NCBI GenBank assembly: GCA_027623875.1 | Contig: JAQBUS010000032.1 | Location: forward strand, 1-8,171 | Reading direction: 5' to 3' | DNA from: Pseudomonadota bacterium | GTDB taxonomy: Bacteria > Pseudomonadota > Alphaproteobacteria > Rhodobacterales > Rhodobacteraceae | DNA: 8,171 nt | Part shown: one piece after another, positions 4,681 to 8,171 of the stretch | Position numbering within the stretch: position 1 is the first letter of the stretch | Layout of the letters: each line of letters begins with the position of its first letter | Notes under the pieces: model-generated | Databases searched by the model: none | What the model was told of the DNA's origin: nothing | What the model saw: the letters and a program-made list of their open reading frames with translations, nothing else | Made by a program: the position numbers and the translations under genes

Positions 4681-6821
4681 TAATCACCTTTTATTTCGTA
4701 TGGCTTGTAACTTCTAGAAAGTTCCCTAACAATTCCCTCTTGCTCACTACCTTCGTAAAAACCAAAGGAGCCATGCCTGAATTCCTCAATATATCGCTCA
4801 AGCATACTTCTCTCTGCCGGTAAAGTAATCCTTCCTAAGGGGATTTTATCCAATTTATAATACTTTAAACCCCTTGAGGCTTCACCTTCAACCTGACCTT
4901 TATAAAAAATACTATGCACACCCGTTTCAGTGTCCCTATATATTGCGTAGACAAAATTCAAGTGGAGTCTTAACCCCATTCCCAGTAATGCTTCAGACAA
5001 CCCATTCTTAGTCATATTACTTCTTGGAGCCGAGGGCACAGTCAATGAATTATCTGAGTTAATTGAAAGCAGCACCTCATCCCCTCGAGAGAGCACTCCT
5101 CCAATTTTTATTTCCCCACTTAGCGTAGCTGCATCCATCAAAGAATGCTCCTTACTAATCGAAAAATAATTTCCACTAAAGTACCCTAAAGGATTCCCAT
5201 CAAAAAGTTTATGATCAAGAACTTTTCCTATAAGGACGACATGATCTCCAGCATCAACCGAACGATGTGTCTCACAAACAAAATGCGCTATAACACCTGC
5301 TAAAAGTGGTACCCCGGAAACTCCATATTTCCAACCTATTTTTTCAAATTTTGTGACCTCTTTAGAAGCAAATAAACCTGAAACATTCTTTTGGGACTCG
5401 CTCAGAATGTTTATTGCGAAGTGCTTGGACTCTATAAAAGTTGAGAAACTATGAGCCGTCTTATCGATACATACTAAAAGTAATGGTGGATCTAAAGAAA
5501 CCGAGGTGAATGAATTCGCTGTAAAACCACGGGGGGTTCCATCCTCCTGGCTTGTAGTCACAACAGTAACTCCGGTAGCAAACCTACTAAATGCTTCTCT
5601 TAAAGCATATTTTTTTTGATCAGCAGCCTTTCTATTAACCTTAAGATTTTTTTTCAAAACTACTTTATTATTCTCTCCAATCCGTGGAGGTGTCTTGGCA
5701 TCAGGCGTAGGCATTAAGCTGAATTTAAGAGGGTTTGCGGCCACTCGCCACCCGCGTTTACCTTGGGTGAAGTGAGGTACGGTAGCAATCATTTCTCTGA
5801 TTTGGGTATGCGGATCATCATATATATCTTTAATAGTATTTACAGGTCCAAAAGGAATTTTACTACCAAGGATTTTTGCCAAATCTTGCTTGGTGAACAA
5901 TACCGTCCAATCTGCGACAGTCTTATTAACCAATAATGAATTTTCTTTACGCCCCATTCTAGTTTGAAATTTAACATCTGTTATTAAATCCTCTCGACGC
6001 ATACAGATTGCCAGCTCAGTCCAGAAAAAATCATCGACTATACCAATTGCGACTTGGCCATCAGAGGCTGGAAAGATTCCAAATGGGGCAAATAAAGGGT
6101 GTCCAGCCCCTTCCGGTCGAGGTATGCTACCATCAAAATCATGTTGATAAACTGCTCTTTCACACAAACTAAGTACGGCATCCGACATACCAACATCTAC
6201 AAACTGACCTTGGCCTGTTGCCTCAGCATGCCGAAGAGCAGCCATTACGCCAAATGACATCATCAAGCCGGTAAAGATATCGCCAACACCTGGGCCAACT
6301 TTTGTTGGGGTCTTTGCATCAGGTCCTGTTAGACCTATTATCCCCCCCATAGCCTGTGCCACTACATCATATGATGGCCACTCAGCGTAAGGACTCTGAC
6401 CGGATCTCGGGTCACCAAACCCCCTAATCGCTGCATAAACAAGACGTGGGTTAATTAGAGTCAGGCTTTCATAAGATAAACCTAAACGCTCCATAACATT
6501 TGGCCTAAAGTTCTCTACAAGTACATCAGCTGTTTTTACTAGCTCCTGAAAATTGTGTTTTCCAAGAGATGTTTTTAGATCAAGTTGAACACTTTTTTTA
6601 GATCTATTAAGGCTTACAAAATACCCCGCCCATTCTCTGCCAGGGTCATCTTCACGATAAGGTCCATTAGCACGACTAGTATCACCAGCTTTACTCTCAA
6701 TTTTAATTACTTCGGCTCCATGATCTGCTAGCATCATGGTGCAATATGGGCCAGAGAGCATACGGGTTAAATCAAGAACAGTAATGCCTTTTAAAATTCC
6801 AGGTTTCTGTTTAGTGACCAT
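4680..6821 (-). CDS. Fusion: class III CoA-transferase (CaiB/BaiF) + flavin reductase + degenerate Nudix-like domain
   Basis: One open frame of 713 residues joins three parts. Residues 1-385 are a CaiB/BaiF CoA-transferase, with GITVLDLTRMLSGPY near the start, ADHGAEVIKIE, VENFRPNVMERLG, and the probable nucleophile Asp181 in GVGDIFTG; the class moves CoA between carboxylic acids. Residues 401-556 are a RutF/HpaC-type flavin reductase (REAFSRFATGVTVVTT, GFTANSFTSVSLDPP, DAGDH, GNYFSI), which makes reduced flavin for a partner monooxygenase. Residues 566-690 resemble a Nudix fold (GGVLSRGDEVLL; LYRD-like core then HSIFYKG), but the REXXEE catalytic box is missing. Only about 15 residues link the first two domains. 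The longest frame begins at TTG 6836; the ATG at 6821 fits the family N-terminus better, with a weak GGA 10 nt upstream. It overlaps the hydrolase gene by 11 nt. An A8 run lies at the domain junction, so a sequencing frameshift joining two genes must be considered, although no start codon for a separate reductase is visible. Confidence 0.88.
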   Translation of the reverse strand: MVTKQKPGILKGITVLDLTRMLSGPYCTMMLADHGAEVIKIESKAGDTSRANGPYREDDPGREWAGYFVSLNRSKKSVQLDLKTSLGKHNFQELVKTADVLVENFRPNVMERLGLSYESLTLINPRLVYAAIRGFGDPRSGQSPYAEWPSYDVVAQAMGGIIGLTGPDAKTPTKVGPGVGDIFTGLMMSFGVMAALRHAEATGQGQFVDVGMSDAVLSLCERAVYQHDFDGSIPRPEGAGHPLFAPFGIFPASDGQVAIGIVDDFFWTELAICMRREDLITDVKFQTRMGRKENSLLVNKTVADWTVLFTKQDLAKILGSKIPFGPVNTIKDIYDDPHTQIREMIATVPHFTQGKRGWRVAANPLKFSLMPTPDAKTPPRIGENNKVVLKKNLKVNRKAADQKKYALREAFSRFATGVTVVTTSQEDGTPRGFTANSFTSVSLDPPLLLVCIDKTAHSFSTFIESKHFAINILSESQKNVSGLFASKEVTKFEKIGWKYGVSGVPLLAGVIAHFVCETHRSVDAGDHVVLIGKVLDHKLFDGNPLGYFSGNYFSISKEHSLMDAATLSGEIKIGGVLSRGDEVLLSINSDNSLTVPSAPRSNMTKNGLSEALLGMGLRLHLNFVYAIYRDTETGVHSIFYKGQVEGEASRGLKYYKLDKIPLGRITLPAERSMLERYIEEFRHGSFGFYEGSEQEGIVRELSRSYKPYEIKGD

Positions 6822-7626
6822 TTTTAGATATTCCAACCAATTGGTCTAAAAAACTTTTAATAGGTTCATTTACCAAACCAGGACTTTCAACTAGTGCCAT
6901 ATGGCGTAACCCATTTAAAATTAGAACTGAGGAATTTGGCATCTCTCCTGACATAGCATAGGCCATTTCTGGCCCGTTTCCAAAATCTTCATCCGAGGTT
7001 ACAATTAATGTCGGGCAAAGAATGTTTGGTGTTGGATTAATTATTTCCATTACACCATCTGCTAGAACTTGATAAATTGAAGGATATACTTCTGGGTCGT
7101 TAGCCACCACCCAAGATCTTACCAAATCCATTAAGTCTGAATTTTTTTTTCGATATTCACTTGTAAACCACCTTATAAGAGCATCCTCAACGGTTGAAGC
7201 TGGACCATCTAAATATGCTTGATTCACACGTTTAAGAATCGCTTCCTGAGCGGCTTTAGTTCTAAGATGCGGTGAATTCAAAATCACCAGAGCATTTGTC
7301 TTTTTAGGAAATTCTTGAGCAAATTTTCGGCAGATCATACCTCCCAGTGAAAAACCCACTAAAGTTACCTTACCTAAATCGCACCAATCTAACAATTCTC
7401 GAATCTGGTCAGAAAAAAGCATAAGGCTTGGTTTCTTCGGAGGATCTGAAGAAGATCCATGCCCAAGAAGATCATATGCTATTACATAATATGTCTCTGT
7501 CAAACTTGGTATTAGCCACTCCCAAATCTCTTTATTCAAACCCAAGCCATGAATTAAGACTACAACCGGCATCCCCTTTTTCCCATAGCATTCAAAATTT
7601 GTACCTAAGGGCGTTTTTTTTAACAT
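6811..7626 (-). CDS. Alpha/beta hydrolase, RutD/enol-lactonase-like
   Basis: This is a 271-residue soluble hydrolase. VVLIHGLGLN (22-31) forms the oxyanion region, GFSLGG carries the nucleophile Ser93, Asp214 in SDEDFG is the likely acid, and His242 in GLRHMALVE completes the triad. The sequence type is that of 3-oxoadipate enol-lactonase, RutD and related hydrolases of ring-cleavage or carbamate products, and the substrate cannot be read from it. The ATG at 7626 lies nine bases after the RidA stop, with AGG in the stop-codon region as a ribosome-binding site. Its own stop overlaps the start of the CoA-transferase fusion by 11 nt, so the genes are co-expressed. Beside a RidA protein and a flavin reductase, it occupies the place of RutD in the Rut pathway. 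Confidence 0.9.
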   Translation of the reverse strand: MLKKTPLGTNFECYGKKGMPVVVLIHGLGLNKEIWEWLIPSLTETYYVIAYDLLGHGSSSDPPKKPSLMLFSDQIRELLDWCDLGKVTLVGFSLGGMICRKFAQEFPKKTNALVILNSPHLRTKAAQEAILKRVNQAYLDGPASTVEDALIRWFTSEYRKKNSDLMDLVRSWVVANDPEVYPSIYQVLADGVMEIINPTPNILCPTLIVTSDEDFGNGPEMAYAMSGEMPNSSVLILNGLRHMALVESPGLVNEPIKSFLDQLVGISKNGH

Positions 7627-7635
7627 ATGCTCTAC

Positions 7636-8028
7636 CTACTTAAGTGATTTAAACGCAACGACTTCTATTTCGACTCGAACATCCACGAGCAATTCACTTA
7701 TGACTGCTGATCTTGTTGGAGGGCCTTCTGGAAAGTATTCACCATAAACTGAATTAAAACCTGCAAAATCAGACCTTTCTCGAAGCCATACCATAGACTT
7801 AACAATATCTTCCAACCCGCAACTGGCTAATTTCAATGTCTGCTTTATCTCCTCCAAAGCTACTTTGGTTTGCTCCTCAATTGTACCAGTTGTCATTGGT
7901 TGCCCATTTTTCATTGGTATTTGGCCTGTTAAGAATACAAAGTCGCCAGCCCTAATAGCTTTTGACAAAGACAGAGCCCTTCCACCAATTATTACTTGAT
8001 CTCCTATTATTTCTTTCTTACCAACCAT
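7636..8028 (-). CDS. RidA family protein (YjgF/YER057c/UK114), RutC-like
   Basis: The product has 130 residues, the usual RidA length. GDFVFLTGQIPMKNGQ (28-43) and SVYGEYFPEGPPTRSAV (93-109) are family blocks. Arg106 matches the RidA arginine (Arg105 in E. coli) that binds carboxylates, and Glu120 in VEIEVVAF matches the conserved glutamate. RidA proteins deaminate reactive enamine/imine intermediates as cytoplasmic trimers. Placement with a hydrolase and a flavin reductase suggests the RutC-like role of processing aminoacrylate-type intermediates of a catabolic route, rather than the housekeeping RidA role. The ATG at 8028 has AAAAGG 12 nt upstream, an unusually long spacing, inside a possible hairpin loop. 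It is the first complete gene of the operon in this window. Confidence 0.92.
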   Translation of the reverse strand: MVGKKEIIGDQVIIGGRALSLSKAIRAGDFVFLTGQIPMKNGQPMTTGTIEEQTKVALEEIKQTLKLASCGLEDIVKSMVWLRERSDFAGFNSVYGEYFPEGPPTRSAVISELLVDVRVEIEVVAFKSLK

Positions 8029-8031
8029 CAG

Positions 8032-8052
8032 TTATATAAACCTTTTATATAA
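8032..8052 (-). repeat. A/T-only inverted repeat placing the ridA ribosome-binding site in its loop
   Basis: The self-complementary 8-mer TTATATAA occurs at 8032-8039 and 8045-8052. On the minus-strand transcript the two copies can pair as an 8-bp all A-U stem around the loop AAGGT, which contains the Shine-Dalgarno of the RidA gene. The stem lies between that site and the ATG, which would shorten the effective 12-nt spacing. Such a stem is weak, so the effect may be small. The same sequence also reads as a direct repeat of TTATATAAA (8032-8040 and 8045-8053). Confidence 0.4.
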
Positions 8053-8133
8053 AGCTATGTGCCTATCTAAGCCCTGATTAATATTCTATTTATTCACATT
8101 GGTATATATTATTCTTGGGGCTGTCCTAGATAA

Positions 8134-8171
8134 CTAGTTTAAATACCTTCTAACCCATTGTCTTAGTTGTG
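8134..8171 (-). CDS. Possible C-terminal tail of an upstream gene (runs off right edge)
   Basis: One minus-strand frame is open from the edge to TAG at 8134-8136, ending QLRQWVRRYLN. The basic/hydrophobic composition looks like a real C-terminus, and the other two minus-strand frames stop within the first 24 bases. If real, it would be the gene before ridA, about 105 bp upstream in the same direction. Eleven codons are too few to name a family, and the open frame could be chance. Confidence 0.3.
   Translation of the reverse strand, partial: QLRQWVRRYLN

Noticed and set aside
6822..6836. TTG start for the fusion gene
   Set aside because: No ribosome-binding site precedes it. The ATG at 6821 matches the usual CoA-transferase N-terminus.

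Overview
The window is AT-rich with densely packed genes and looks like a chromosomal segment of an alphaproteobacterium, probably a low-GC marine lineage related to Rhodobacterales. Three features point that way. The operon order is iscR, a short NifS/IscS-like cysteine desulfurase, sufB, sufC. The IscR lacks the cysteine triad of the enterobacterial protein. An Irr (ICE)-like palindrome lies in front of the operon. The lineage is inferred from recognised protein sequence, not from a search.

Part A (1-3335, minus strand) is the start of an iron-sulfur cluster assembly (SUF) operon: iscR, cysteine desulfurase, sufB, and the first 14 codons of sufC running off the left edge. The desulfurase provides sulfur from cysteine, SufB (with SufC and SufD outside the window) is the scaffold, and IscR is the likely regulator. 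The space upstream of iscR holds a 17-bp Irr/ICE-like palindrome, an 8-bp direct repeat, a 9-bp imperfect inverted repeat and a possible promoter. A small alpha/beta hydrolase (3392-4045, plus strand) is transcribed away from iscR across this control region.

Part B (4072-8171, minus strand) is a compact gene set reading right to left: possibly the tail of an upstream gene, a RidA-family protein, an alpha/beta hydrolase, a 713-residue fusion (class III CoA-transferase, flavin reductase and a degenerate Nudix-like domain), and an AA_synth (PF06684) family protein. Junctions are 9 nt apart, 11 nt overlapping and 1 nt overlapping, so it is almost certainly one operon. RidA + hydrolase + flavin reductase repeats the RutC/RutD/RutF trio of the oxidative pyrimidine-degradation (Rut) pathway. 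No RutA-type oxygenase is visible, so the system may be a Rut-like oxidative route for another substrate with its flavin-dependent monooxygenase to the right of the window. The substrate is unknown.

The two parts meet tail to tail with 26 bp between stop codons (4046-4071) and no convincing terminator. I see no RNA genes, insertion sequences or CRISPR, and no gene-free stretch over 300 bases. Several starts were moved from the longest possible reading frame to a downstream ATG on ribosome-binding-site and family grounds: sufB, the divergent hydrolase and the fusion gene.
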